A stretch of 64,000 nucleotides of DNA from assembly GCF_032190615.1 (NCBI RefSeq), contig NZ_JAVLAT010000003.1:434001-498000 (forward strand), given 5' to 3'. Both the position numbers and the translations under genes were made by a program. Numbering within the stretch: position 1 is the stretch's first letter; each line of letters begins with the position of its first letter. This DNA comes from Brucella pseudogrignonensis (GTDB lineage Bacteria; Pseudomonadota; Alphaproteobacteria; Rhizobiales; Rhizobiaceae). This document shows positions 29,202-37,510 of this stretch, piece by piece. The notes below the pieces were generated by a model that was not told the origin of the DNA, searched no databases, and saw only the letters and a list, made by a program, of their open reading frames with translations.

Positions 29202-29708
29202 TTAAGGAGCGGGTTTGTCGCTCTCTTCATCTTCCCATACGCCGCGTGGCAAACTCAGCCATTTGTTATGGGCTTTCATGACAACAAAAGTTTCGCTGCC
29301 CTGAATGACACCGGGTTCAGCCAGGCCGGGGAGCAGTTCGCTCGTCACCCGGTATAGTTCTTCCATGTCGCCTTCAAACAGCACTTCGCACAGAAGGTCG
29401 TACCGGCCAGTTACAATGCTGACCGATGTCACAAATGGCAGTTCGGACATTTTTCGGGCAATTTCATTCAGGCGTCCATGCCCATTGGCATGAATGCCTA
29501 AAATCGCAACGATAAGCTCAGGTCGCTCCGAGACATTAACAACGCCCGCTATCCGGAATAGTTTATTTTCGATCAGGTTTTTGAGGCGCGCACGGATGGT
29601 TGGCGGGCTAAGCTCCAGACGTTCAGCAATCTGATTGGCGCCATCGCGTGCATCATCTGACAGAAGCTTAACAAGCTTCCGATCAATTTTATCTAAAAGT
29701 GCACGCAT
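29202..29708 (-). CDS. Lrp/AsnC-family transcription regulator
   Basis: 168-residue regulator with the N-terminal AsnC-type helix-turn-helix (DGANQIAERLELSPPTIRARL) at about 20-45 and the C-terminal RAM ligand-binding domain (VSIVTGRYDLLCEVLFEGD). It reads in the same direction as the import/oxidation genes and lies 82 bases upstream of them, so it probably senses the imported amino acid and controls the island. A C-terminal tail rich in acidic residues (WEDEESDKPAP) extends beyond the usual domain. Confidence 0.92.
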   Translation of the reverse strand: MRALLDKIDRKLVKLLSDDARDGANQIAERLELSPPTIRARLKNLIENKLFRIAGVVNVSERPELIVAILGIHANGHGRLNEIARKMSELPFVTSVSIVTGRYDLLCEVLFEGDMEELYRVTSELLPGLAEPGVIQGSETFVVMKAHNKWLSLPRGVWEDEESDKPAP

Positions 29709-30040
29709 TTTGTTGCCCCTTATTATTATTATGAATCATTGATATTTCAATATTGCGCATCTCGTCAACTTAAATTTTGCATTTGGAAAAAATGAAGGAA
29801 AATTATTTCTATTTGATGGCTTTATGGTTCTTTAGATTGACTTTTAGCAAAACGACCATAAGTTTTTAGAATAAGCGAATGCACACGCTGGAGATAGCGC
29901 ATCCTTGTGCGCAATGGATTTAGTTGAACTGTTTCGAGGCGTTTTTTACGTCAAATGGGCGAATTGTAGAGCGTGGGGTCTTTTTGTTTGAGGTACCAAA
30001 CTAGCGTCTGGCGGACAAAGGATACTCGATGGTTACGAAG
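29709..30040 (-). other. AT-rich upstream region and a 29-residue gene fragment cut by IS6
   Basis: The first 240 bases are AT-rich and should hold the promoter of the Lrp-type gene. From 29951 to 30040 the minus strand encodes a C-terminal piece, RNHRVSFVRQTLVWYLKQKD and nine more residues to a stop at 29951, cut at the IS6 end (30041). I do not recognise its family. It looks like the tail of a gene destroyed by the IS6 event that also truncated repA. Confidence 0.4.
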
Positions 30041-30856
30041 GGCACTGTTACGTTAACCTGAGCAAGTCCGCAATTTTGTCTATGACGCTGAAATTATGCA
30101 GCTTTCAGGCATGCGATTTCACGCCACATGTTTGTGGCGGTCTGACGCAGCTCGCGATGGTCTGCTGAGGAGAGAAGGTTGCGGGGAAAGTAGTGGAGAT
30201 TGTAGACCGGGTCGTGAATGGATGTGAAGCGTTGCACGTGTCGCGCTGATTTAAAGCGCTTCATGACCCGCTCTCGTCGTGGGATGGGCTGGTGCGAATT
30301 CTCAGCGCGGTTGTTCAAGCCTTTGTGCTGACGATGCTCGCAAACGCTCATCCCCAGTTCTCGTTTGGCAGCACCATAAGATCTCAGCTTATCGCTGACC
30401 ATGACGCGGGCTGAACAGCCCTGGCCGCGTAGAAGTTTACGCATGAAACGCTTGGCGGCCTTGGTGTTACGGCGCTTCTGAACAAGAACATCGAGTACAA
30501 AGCCATCCTGATCAACGGCGCGCCACAGAAAATGCTTCTCACCCTTGATCGTGATGACCATTTCATCAAGGTGCCATTTATCATCAAGACGTGGGGTACG
30601 GCGACGGATCGTATTGGCATATTCACGTCCAAACTTCTCCGCCCATTCATGCGCCGTCTTGTGGGTGACGATGATCCCACGGTAAGCCAGCATATCTTCG
30701 ACCATGCGAAAGCTAAGAGGAAAGCGATAATACAGCCATACCGCCTCCGCGATAATCTCAGCAGGGAAACGATGGCGGTGATAAAGTGAGGAACGAGTTT
30801 CGATCATGGCCTATTTTCGCAGCTTATGCTTGCGCCAGAGTTAAGGTAACTGTGCC
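30041..30856 (-). mobile_element. Complete IS6-family element
   Basis: 816-base element with ends GGCACTGTTACGTTAAC on the left and GTTAAGGTAACTGTGCC on the right, an imperfect inverted repeat. The flanking eight bases (ttacgaag and agatcgac) differ, so there is no target duplication; recombination or deletion next to the element, common for IS6, has removed one side. It interrupts repA at its right edge. Related debris lies at 9755-9998 and 19395-19740. Confidence 0.9.
30094..30807 (-). CDS. IS6-family transposase
   Basis: 237-residue DDE transposase. The N-terminal helix-turn-helix region is RFPLSFRMVEDMLAYRGIIV and the catalytic residues are visible in WHLDEMVI, VMVSDKLRSYG and the downstream glutamate in the HQPIPRRERVMKRFKS region. 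Length is usual for the family and no disruption is seen. It differs clearly from the other IS6 type in the window (60944-61630). Confidence 0.93.
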   Translation of the reverse strand: MIETRSSLYHRHRFPAEIIAEAVWLYYRFPLSFRMVEDMLAYRGIIVTHKTAHEWAEKFGREYANTIRRRTPRLDDKWHLDEMVITIKGEKHFLWRAVDQDGFVLDVLVQKRRNTKAAKRFMRKLLRGQGCSARVMVSDKLRSYGAAKRELGMSVCEHRQHKGLNNRAENSHQPIPRRERVMKRFKSARHVQRFTSIHDPVYNLHYFPRNLLSSADHRELRQTATNMWREIACLKAA

Positions 30857-31320
30857 AGATCGACTGCCAAGACGCGATACCCCTGCAAAGCCAAATACTG
30901 TGCTAGGTAAATGGTAGTTGTGGTCTTGGCGCTGCCGCCTTTGAAGTTTGAAACCGCTATCGTTTGCAATTTCTCGCCCGGTCGTCGCCGAGGAAGATAA
31001 TTCAAAGCGTCCTTCGGTTTGGCATTCGCCATATACTCACGTAATTCATTTACCTGCGCGAGCGTGTATGATCTGCGTCCAGAAGCGGATTGGTCAGGAG
31101 CCGGCCCTCGTCCTTCATTTGATAATGTGCGAAGAAAGCCATCTGATACGCCGACAAGCTGCGCTGCTTCTCCGGATGTGAAAGTCCTGAGTAGCTTTTC
31201 TGCTGTCGGCGGGAACAATTTTTCCCGCAGCAATTGTAGCTGCTTAGAAAGCTGTTTGGCATGCCGCTGAATACGCGCATCTGACGAAAGTTGCGCAAAA
31301 GCGCTTTTGTCTTGTAGCAT
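30857..31320 (-). pseudogene. repA: RepA (ParA-type) partition protein of a repABC replicon, truncated by IS6
   Basis: The first 155 residues match plasmid RepA proteins of alphaproteobacterial repABC replicons. They carry an N-terminal DNA-binding part (FTSGEAAQLVGVSDGFLRTL), the spacer RRSYTLAQVNELREYM, and the ParA Walker A motif FKGGSAKTTTTIYLAQYLA. The protein should continue DLDPQ after LAVDL, but the IS6 terminus begins there. The start at 31320 (MLQDKSAFAQL) follows the family pattern; a longer frame upstream crosses the palindrome region. repB and repC do not appear, so this is a dead replication module. Confidence 0.88.
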
Positions 31321-31440
31321 CGAATAACTCCTGTCGATGCGCTTTATAAGCAGAAAATGTGAAAAATCCGTATCTAAAATTACACGATTCGTAAACCATG
31401 GCAAATCGTATGATTTTCAATCGCTTACGAAGAAAAAGAC

Positions 31441-31503
31441 CCAGAGTTGGCCATGGCCAACTCTGGCTTTCGAGCGAACGTAGAAAAGTTGGCCATGGTC
31501 AAC
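31441..31503. repeat. Two parS-like palindromes upstream of repA
   Basis: GTTGGCCATGGCCAAC (31446-31461) is a perfect 16-base palindrome inside a larger 26-base one (31441-31466). GTTGGCCATGGTCAAC (31488-31503) is a one-mismatch copy 42 bases away, four helical turns. Both fit GTT-N2-C-N4-G-N2-AAC, the frame of repABC parS sites, with a different centre. They lie about 120-180 bases upstream of repA, a position where RepB-binding centromeres occur. Confidence 0.7.
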
Positions 31504-31533
31504 ATCAATGTAATCGCTGGTATGTCGCCTTGT

Positions 31534-31812
31534 TCACATGCTGGTAAAATCTGGTCCGAAGTCGCCTTGGCCTGTTGTTTCAACCCTCTGCTCTTGACGT
31601 ATAGTCAATAATCTCCTGCGTGAGTTTCCATTGTCCGATTCCCATTCGTGTTGATTGTAAACACTCACGCGCTGGACAGTCCGGCAGAAAGAGACAAAAC
31701 GGCTCCAATTCGCGCCAATAAAAGTAGCGCAACTTGCGAGGCCCAGCGCACCCGACATGGAAAGCTTTTGGATCACCTTGGCTTCCGCAATGGGAAGCCG
31801 TTCAGCGCTCAT
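31534..31812 (-). CDS. Doubtful 92-residue open frame after arsH
   Basis: An open frame begins with ATG overlapping the arsH stop by four bases ([20 protein letters not shown]) and includes a moderately hydrophobic stretch, [16 protein letters not shown]. The coupled position favours a real gene, but I recognise no family and the C-terminal half is low in coding character. It could also be a remnant of a transporter or simply chance. Confidence 0.3.
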   Translation of the reverse strand: MSAERLPIAEAKVIQKLSMSGALGLASCATFIGANWSRFVSFCRTVQRVSVYNQHEWESDNGNSRRRLLTIRQEQRVETTGQGDFGPDFTSM

Positions 31813-32513
31813 ATTGATTTCAACGAAACACGCTTTTCGAGTTTGGCGGCTTCTTCCTTGCGCTCGCTATAACGGTCTGTGAGATGATCCGAGATGCCAC
31901 GCGTCAGAAGGGTAAACTTCATTAGTTCTTCCATCACATCGACCACGCGATCATAAAATGATGAGGGTTTCATCCGTCCAGTGTCGTCAAATTCCTGCCA
32001 TGCCTTTGCGACGGATGACTGGTTTGGAATGGTGATCATTCGCATCCAGCGCCCAAGAATGCGCATCTGATTGACGGCGTTGAAGCTCTGCGATCCGCCT
32101 GAAACTTGCATCAAAGCCAAAGTTCGGCCTTGCGTCGGACGAATTGCTCCACCCGGCAATGGGATCCAGTCGATCTGCGATTTCATGACAGCGCTCATGG
32201 CTCCATGACGTTCTGGACTGGTCCAGACTTGCCCTTCTGACCAAAGCATTGCCTCGCGCAATTCCTGAACCTTCGGATGCTCTGCTGAACCGTCGTCTGG
32301 CAAAGGAAGACCATTGGCATGAAAGATACGCGTTTCAGCGCCCATCGCATCCAGAAGGCGCTGCGCTTCCAGCGTCAAAAACCGACTATAGGAACGGTCA
32401 CGAAGTGAGCCATAGAGCAAAAGGATACGAGGCTTATGCTTTGGAAAGTCGGCGCGTAATGCATCCAGATCAGGCAATGCGAAGGAATTCTGATCGAGGT
32501 TCGGCAGGTCCAT
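31809..32513 (-). CDS. arsH: ArsH NADPH-dependent flavin oxidoreductase for organoarsenicals
   Basis: 234-residue flavodoxin-like protein. ArsH proteins use FMN and NADPH to oxidise trivalent organoarsenicals and reduce some other compounds. The FMN-binding segment [14 protein letters not shown], the [17 protein letters not shown] block and the [21 protein letters not shown] block are diagnostic. The start at 32513 gives the family N-terminus [15 protein letters not shown] and follows the arsC stop by one base; an in-frame ATG at 32534 inside arsC is possible. Last gene of the ars operon. Confidence 0.95.
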   Translation of the reverse strand: MDLPNLDQNSFALPDLDALRADFPKHKPRILLLYGSLRDRSYSRFLTLEAQRLLDAMGAETRIFHANGLPLPDDGSAEHPKVQELREAMLWSEGQVWTSPERHGAMSAVMKSQIDWIPLPGGAIRPTQGRTLALMQVSGGSQSFNAVNQMRILGRWMRMITIPNQSSVAKAWQEFDDTGRMKPSSFYDRVVDVMEELMKFTLLTRGISDHLTDRYSERKEEAAKLEKRVSLKSI

Positions 32514-32514
32514 G

Positions 32515-32928
32515 TCAGCGCGACTTTCTTTCATAGGTGATGACTTCTCCGTCCTCTTTGGTGAATGACGACGCCGGATTTTCCAGAATGTCGAGAACCA
32601 GTTCTGACGGACGGCACAGTTTGGTGCCAAGCGACGTTTCCACGATTGGACGATTAATCAGGATAGGATGCGCCTTCATGAAGTCGACCAGTTCATCATC
32701 GGTCCATTTGGGATCGGACAATCCCAATTCGGCATATGGTGTGCCTTTCTCGCGAAGGAGTTGGCGAGGCGTCATCTGCATTGCAGTGAGCAGTTCGACC
32801 AGTCGTTCTCGCGGCGGCGGATTTTGTACATATTCAATGACGACAGGCTCTTCGCCGCTGGCACGGATCAAGGCCAATGTGTTGCGAGAGGTGCCACAGT
32901 TCGGATTGTGATAGATCGTAACTGACAT
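32515..32928 (-). CDS. arsC: Arsenate reductase ArsC, glutaredoxin-dependent class
   Basis: 137-residue thioredoxin-fold reductase. The catalytic cysteine is in [16 protein letters not shown] (residue 12) and the arginine triad is represented in [18 protein letters not shown]. It reduces arsenate to arsenite with glutathione and glutaredoxin, for export by Acr3. The start at 32928 overlaps the acr3 stop in an ATGA junction. Confidence 0.95.
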   Translation of the reverse strand: MSVTIYHNPNCGTSRNTLALIRASGEEPVVIEYVQNPPPRERLVELLTAMQMTPRQLLREKGTPYAELGLSDPKWTDDELVDFMKAHPILINRPIVETSLGTKLCRPSELVLDILENPASSFTKEDGEVITYERKSR

Positions 32929-33986
32929 CAGAGTTTTCCTGTTTCGGTGACTGGCTTTTGATTGGCACCGCGTTCGTACCAATCCTTTGAGCGGTTCACG
33001 ATCCAGACGACAGAGAGCATGACGGGCACTTCAACAAGAACGCCAACCACTGTTGCGAGCGCCGCACCAGATGAGAAGCCGAAAAGGCTGATTGCGGCTG
33101 CTACTGCCAGCTCGAAGAAGTTGGATGCGCCAATCAACGCCGAGGGACCGGCGACGCAATGTTGCTCGCCAGTAATGCGATTCAACAGATAAGCCAGGCC
33201 AGAGTTGAAATAGACCTGGATGAGGATCGGGACGGCCAGCATCGCAATGATCATGGGCTGTGCGATGATCTGCTCTCCTTGAAACCCGAATAGCAGAACG
33301 AGTGTTGCCAAAAGCGCAATCAGGGACAGCGGCTGTAGCGTTCTGAGCATTGCATCGAAAGCTCGTTCTCCACCGCTGGCGAGAATGCTTCTGCGCAGGA
33401 TTTGCGCGATAATCACTGGAATGACGATATAGAGGACAACCGACAAAACGAGCGTGGCCCACGGGACAGTAATTGCCGACAGTCCAAGCAGTAGCCCGAC
33501 GATAGGGGCAAATGCCACAACCATGATCGCATCGTTCAGTGCGACCTGCGACAGCGTGAAATGCGGCTCGCCCTTGGTCAGGTTGGACCAGACAAACACC
33601 ATTGCCGTGCAAGGGGCGGCCGCCAGAATAATCAGCCCCGCAATGTAGGAATCGATCTGGTCTGCAGGTAGATAAGGGCGAAACAACCAGCCGATAAATA
33701 GCCAACCGAGAAGCGCCATCGAGAATGGTTTGACGGCCCAATTGATAAAGAGCGTGACGCCAATGCCGCGCCAGTGCTCAGTGACCTGTCTCAATGCGCT
33801 GAAATCGATTTTCAGCAACATAGGGATGATCATGAGCCAAATGAGAATGGCGACTGGAATGTTGACCCTGGCGACTTCAGCAGATCCGATTGCATGGAAT
33901 ACTGTCGGAAAGAAGTGGCCCAGAGCTACGCCTGCGACAATGCAAAGAGCCACCCAGACAGTCAGATATCGTTCGAATGTGGACAT
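32928..33986 (-). CDS. acr3: Acr3-type arsenite efflux permease
   Basis: 352-residue membrane protein with about ten hydrophobic helices. It belongs to the bile/arsenite/riboflavin (BART) superfamily. The catalytic cysteine of Acr3 lies in LAAAPCTAMVFVWSNL, and EQHCVAGPSALIGASNFFELA is another family block. It exports arsenite using the membrane potential and needs no ArsA. It is translationally coupled to both neighbouring genes. Confidence 0.95.
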   Translation of the reverse strand: MSTFERYLTVWVALCIVAGVALGHFFPTVFHAIGSAEVARVNIPVAILIWLMIIPMLLKIDFSALRQVTEHWRGIGVTLFINWAVKPFSMALLGWLFIGWLFRPYLPADQIDSYIAGLIILAAAPCTAMVFVWSNLTKGEPHFTLSQVALNDAIMVVAFAPIVGLLLGLSAITVPWATLVLSVVLYIVIPVIIAQILRRSILASGGERAFDAMLRTLQPLSLIALLATLVLLFGFQGEQIIAQPMIIAMLAVPILIQVYFNSGLAYLLNRITGEQHCVAGPSALIGASNFFELAVAAAISLFGFSSGAALATVVGVLVEVPVMLSVVWIVNRSKDWYERGANQKPVTETGKL

Positions 33987-34513
33987 CAGTTATTCTCCAC
34001 ATTTGTCTGTGTGCTACCTTCCATGGTGCCGATTTCTTTCAGATGATTTTGAAGCGCCATACGGTCTATCGTGGCGTGGGGAAGGCTCAGGAATGCTGAT
34101 ATTCGGTTCTTCAGAAAACGGGCCGCCTGCGCAAAGGCGCGCTGTTTTTCTGCTTCATTTCCTTCGACGGCGGCAGGGTCCTCGATGCCCCAATGGGCTG
34201 TCATAGGATGGCCAATCCAGACGGGGCAGGCTTCTCCCGCAGCGTTGTCGCAAACCGTGAAAATGAAATCCATCTGAGGGGCGTCGCTAACTGAAAACAC
34301 GTCCCAGCTTTTTGAGCTCAGGTTCTCGGTGGAATAGCCGAGAGCGTCCAGTTCCTTGATTGCGAGAGAATGAACGCCGCCTTTGGGCCGACTACCAGCC
34401 GAATAGGCGTGAAAACGACCTTCGCCGTCCTTGTTCAGAATTGCTTCGCCCAAAATTGAGCGTGCGGAATTGCCCGTGCACAGGAAGAGCACGTTGTAGA
34501 CTCGATCCGTCAT
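33986..34513 (-). CDS. arsC: Arsenate reductase, low-molecular-weight phosphatase class
   Basis: 175-residue protein with the phosphatase loop CTGNSARS at residues 12-19 (VLFLCTGNSARSILGEAIL). Further conserved segments are SAGSRPKG, FIFTVCDNAAGEACP and HWGIEDPAA. This class resembles the thioredoxin-linked ArsC family and arose independently from the glutaredoxin-linked type. A C-terminal extension (NHLKEIGTMEGSTQTNVENN) goes beyond the core. Having both reductase classes in one operon is common in Rhizobiales but still redundant. Confidence 0.92.
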   Translation of the reverse strand: MTDRVYNVLFLCTGNSARSILGEAILNKDGEGRFHAYSAGSRPKGGVHSLAIKELDALGYSTENLSSKSWDVFSVSDAPQMDFIFTVCDNAAGEACPVWIGHPMTAHWGIEDPAAVEGNEAEKQRAFAQAARFLKNRISAFLSLPHATIDRMALQNHLKEIGTMEGSTQTNVENN

Positions 34514-34556
34514 TTTATCAGTCCGTTTGTGTAAGGCCGAATTCAGCGGCCCTTTG

Positions 34557-34910
34557 TTACTGGGCGACCGTCTTCGATTCGCAACAGGGTGTCAGGCTTT
34601 TCATAAGAGGGGCGCAGAGCTCGGCACTGCCGCCACAGCAGTCCTTGATCATGAAAAGGGTCAGTTCTCTAAATCGGTCGAGATCAGCGCGATAGATGAT
34701 CGAGCGGCTCTGACGTTCGCCCTTCACAAGTCCGGCACGAGACAATGTCGCCAGATGCGCGGACATTGTGTTTTGCGGAACATCCAGAATGCGCGCCAGT
34801 TCGCCTGCCGGAACACCGTCAGGTTCATGCGTCACCAGCAGACGGAATGTATCGAGCCGTGTCGATTGAGCGAGGGCGGCCAACGCCGTAATTGCAGCTT
34901 CGTTTTCCAT
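34557..34910 (-). CDS. arsR: ArsR-family arsenite-responsive repressor
   Basis: 117-residue winged-helix repressor, first gene of the ars operon. The helix-turn-helix is ARILDVPQNTMSAHLATLSRAG. There is no classical ELCVCDL site at the recognition helix; instead cysteines lie near the C-terminus, in KDCCGGSAELC and LTPCCES. This fits ArsR variants that bind arsenite through C-terminal cysteine pairs. The gene starts directly at the edge of an inverted repeat that is probably its operator. Confidence 0.93.
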   Translation of the reverse strand: MENEAAITALAALAQSTRLDTFRLLVTHEPDGVPAGELARILDVPQNTMSAHLATLSRAGLVKGERQSRSIIYRADLDRFRELTLFMIKDCCGGSAELCAPLMKSLTPCCESKTVAQ

Positions 34911-34930
34911 ATATCCAGAATAACGGATAT
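34911..34930. promoter_or_regulatory. Probable ArsR operator
   Basis: ATATCC and GGATAT form a perfect inverted repeat with eight bases between them, immediately upstream of the arsR start codon. This is the position and style of ArsR/SmtB operators. Binding would block transcription of the whole ars operon in the absence of arsenite. Confidence 0.7.
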
Positions 34931-35222
34931 AAAGGGCTTGTCAATGGTCGTGGATAGAGGGAACTGAAAACAGTTGGCCCTATTAAGAAAGAAGGCGTCT
35001 CGGTGCAAAATGAGATCGAGCAAGGATCCTGTGAATCAAATTCATATGTGCTCAAAATAAGAAGCAGCCATTTGCATAACCGAGTTTTCAACACGAGACT
35101 TGCATATCTAAATTATCTTTTGGTGGACTGTAGTGCACATGTGAAGCTATGTTTTGGATAATACTTAATATCGTTGGATTTGAAATAACTCACTGTCTGA
35201 TTAGTGACCTGAAAGGAAAAAC
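34931..35222. other. Divergent region between ars operon and fluoride channel genes
   Basis: About 290 bases with no gene. It must contain promoters for both directions. I looked for the conserved fluoride riboswitch (crcB motif) before the channel genes and did not find it. AAAGGAAAA before 35223 serves as ribosome binding site. Confidence 0.5.
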
Positions 35223-35612
35223 ATGCAGGCGTTAGATGTTTTCTGGGTAGGAATGGGCGGTGGAGCGGGTTCTCTACTTCGATGGTGGATAGGACGGTTA
35301 GTGGGAGAGAAGTATTCAGGAAATTTTCCCCTAGCGACGTTTTTAATTAATATCTCAGGTGCTTTCGTAATTGGTTTTTTGTCCATATCTTTTGGTGTTG
35401 AGTGGCACGACCGTTTCGGCGATTTCCTCACTGCGGGCATATTAACTGGGGTGCTTGGCGGCTACACCACTTTCAGTTCCATGCAGCTGGATGCGGTTAA
35501 ACTGGCAAAAAACAGGTATCGAGGCGCTGCAATTATTTATCTGCTTGGATCTGTTGTTATCGGTCTGTTGGCAGCAGGACTGGGCGCAAAACTAGCCCAT
35601 GCAATTGTTTAG
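35223..35612 (+). CDS. crcB: CrcB/Fluc fluoride channel subunit 1
   Basis: 129-residue, four-helix membrane protein of the Fluc/CrcB family, which exports fluoride as antiparallel dimers. Diagnostic blocks are GGGAGSLLRWWIG near the N-terminus, LATFLINISGAFVIGF with the pore asparagine, and GGYTTFSSMQLDA, which supplies the TFS polar track and phenylalanine. Two different crcB genes lie in tandem nine bases apart, the arrangement of heterodimeric Fluc channels. Confidence 0.94.
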   Translation: MQALDVFWVGMGGGAGSLLRWWIGRLVGEKYSGNFPLATFLINISGAFVIGFLSISFGVEWHDRFGDFLTAGILTGVLGGYTTFSSMQLDAVKLAKNRYRGAAIIYLLGSVVIGLLAAGLGAKLAHAIV

Positions 35613-35621
35613 GGGGCCAAA

Positions 35622-36008
35622 ATGATAAACACAATTATTCTTGTTTTTCTGGGTGGAGCAGTTGGCGCAGTTCTGCGCGAGCTGCTGATGCTCGGCGTTC
35701 CCAATCTCGGGGATGGTATCCCATTGTCTATTCTACTTGCTAACATTGTTGCCTCTTTCTTATTAGGGCTAGCAAGTGGATTGTTTCAAAAAGGTATCCT
35801 CAGTGCGGATGTAAACTTATTAATATCGACCGGCGTAATGGGCGGATTATCGACTTTCTCCAGCTTTGTCTTTGGAGCCTTTGTCTTGATGTCAGGATCA
35901 GTGGAGGGAATGTTTTCAGCTGTAATTTATCTGACAATCAGCATTATTTTGGGTTACGTTGCGGTACTCGCGGGTCTCCGACTAACTGGCGCCTCAGTCG
36001 CGTCATAG
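35622..36008 (+). CDS. crcB: CrcB/Fluc fluoride channel subunit 2
   Basis: 128-residue partner of the preceding channel protein, with GGAVGAVLRELLML, LSILLANIVASFLLGL and GGLSTFSSFVFGAF. The arginine and TFS motif are kept, but the sequence is distinct from subunit 1, so the pair probably forms one inverted-topology heterodimer. Nothing else follows on this strand. Confidence 0.94.
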   Translation: MINTIILVFLGGAVGAVLRELLMLGVPNLGDGIPLSILLANIVASFLLGLASGLFQKGILSADVNLLISTGVMGGLSTFSSFVFGAFVLMSGSVEGMFSAVIYLTISIILGYVAVLAGLRLTGASVAS

Positions 36009-36207
36009 ATTGAAATACCTCTGCCTTATTATGCCGATCGTGGCCTCGCATGTCGTGTCATAGCCACTCGACTTTGACTTTGATGTATATTTCATCAATC
36101 TTGTTGAACTCGTCAATAGCCTCGGGACACGCGGCATAGAGCTCCGCTCTCTGACGGAAAGCATATCGGGAGACCAAGCCAGGTTATGCATGCGAATTCT
36201 AAAGATA
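36009..36207 (-). other. Possible gene remnant downstream of the Rrf2 gene
   Basis: One minus-strand frame reads GLVSRYAFRQRAELYAACPE and on through IDEFNKIDEIYIKVKVEWL to a stop near 36060. It has no start codon in this frame. It looks like coding debris, but I cannot name a family. Confidence 0.25.
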
Positions 36208-36660
36208 CTAAGCTTCAGTGCAGGGTTTAGGCTCAAGATCTAGGAGGGTAAGAATATTGGGCTGGGCTGCGACCAAATCGGCTATGCTATATTTTGACAG
36301 CACTCGGAAAAATGCACTCAGCGCCTCGCGGAATACCGTGGAGACTCCATATTTGTCGCTGGAAGGGCAGTCGCCATCTCCTTCAAGATGATCCGACAAA
36401 ACGAAATTTTCTTCTGTGATTCTGACTACCTGAAAAAGAGTTATCTCGTCTGAAGATTTAGCCAGCCTGATGCCTCCACTCCGCCCCCTGATGGTTTCAA
36501 CTAAGCCAGCCTGCACGAGGGGTTGAAGAATTTTGAAGAGAAACAGATCGGAGATTCCATATACGCGTGCGATCTCTGAGACGCGGGAAATCTGCCCCTC
36601 ATTGGTTGCGCAATACATAAGAAGACGGACTGCATAATTTGATTGCTTTGTTAAACGCAT
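36208..36660 (-). CDS. Rrf2-family regulator, RirA-like but lacking two cluster cysteines
   Basis: 150-residue Rrf2 protein that resembles the rhizobial iron regulator RirA: MRLTKQSNYAVRLLMYCA, ISDLFLFKILQPLVQAGLVE and ETIRGRSGGIRLAK are the RirA-type DNA-binding segments. RirA holds an Fe-S cluster with three cysteines spaced 8 and 6 residues apart; here only the middle one is kept (GDGDCPSSDKYG), with Asp and Tyr at the outer positions. It may therefore bind DNA without a normal cluster or sense something else. It is transcribed towards the fluoride genes, and its target is unknown. Confidence 0.88.
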   Translation of the reverse strand: MRLTKQSNYAVRLLMYCATNEGQISRVSEIARVYGISDLFLFKILQPLVQAGLVETIRGRSGGIRLAKSSDEITLFQVVRITEENFVLSDHLEGDGDCPSSDKYGVSTVFREALSAFFRVLSKYSIADLVAAQPNILTLLDLEPKPCTEA

Positions 36661-37510
36661 TGCTTCCTTAGGAATACTTCAGCTTCAAACGGCCCTTAAA
36701 TGAAGCTTAAGACTAACGTTTGCAAAGCATTGTGTAAATTAGAATTGTTGGAAAGTGGGGCGAATAACCCGTGCTTTGGCGTTGGTGATAGAAAAGGGAG
36801 CAGAAGTTCCGATGTCATCGTGTGGTGCCCGTCCGGATACAGATTTACGAATTTTCTTACGTCTAGTTTCTTGCCATATTCCCTGTGCGTGCGCCTAAAG
36901 CCATAGCCACGGGTCCGATCAACCCCAAGGTTGCGAGTGCCAGCAATGGCAGATTTCGAGAAACCGCAAATGGCTTCGGAACGGCTGGGAAGGGGGCGGA
37001 AGTTGTTGGACTGTTAAGCGCGCCATGCATAACGATCGGGGAGCCGAAAATTTGCTGTTAGTGGTCGTTTTAGCTTTTCATCCTGCTAACTACCATAAAG
37101 GGATGGCAAACCCACTGACAGGTTTCAGTCTAGCATAAAATAAAACCGACCTCCAATATTGAAGACGTTATTTGTATGTTGCGTGTTTTGCGGCAGTTTC
37201 GAGATTGGTTTCGATCTTCTTAGGGCTTTCCCAAGCTGCTTATCGTGACGCTATCCGTATTTAAGGTCTTGAGAGCGCTTTAGCTCTTATTGCTGGCATC
37301 CCGCAGAAAGGTTCTGAGATCGCGTGTGCGGGTGGATATTTGAGGTCTCGAGTCATCAAGGCGAGGGAAGGGGGCTTTTGGGTGATCGAGATGCTTATGG
37401 GGAGCTTGAGAAGTCGGGTTTATCAGTAAATTTGCCGTCGTGTATAGCATGCTAACGGCGATCTAAGGTGTAGGTTGATCAACATCACGGGACAAATAAT
37501 GGGGTAGGCT
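36661..37510. other. 850-base stretch without a supported gene
   Basis: Only short frames occur here. On the minus strand around 36870-37020 a frame encodes a hydrophobic piece, NLPLLALATLGLIGPVAMAL, ending shortly after, which may be the C-terminus of a lost membrane protein. The rest shows no recognisable RNA, repeat or IS end. Confidence 0.35.

Noticed and set aside
30033..30864. Target-site duplication around the IS6 element
   Set aside because: The flanking octamers ttacgaag and agatcgac differ, so insertion cannot be shown as a simple recent event.
34931..35222. Fluoride riboswitch before crcB
   Set aside because: I searched by eye for the conserved crcB-motif core and the downstream pairing segment and did not find them; only a covariance search could exclude a degenerate form.
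36700..36906. 68-codon plus-strand frame after the Rrf2 gene
   Set aside because: No ribosome binding site, no family, and composition unlike nearby genes.
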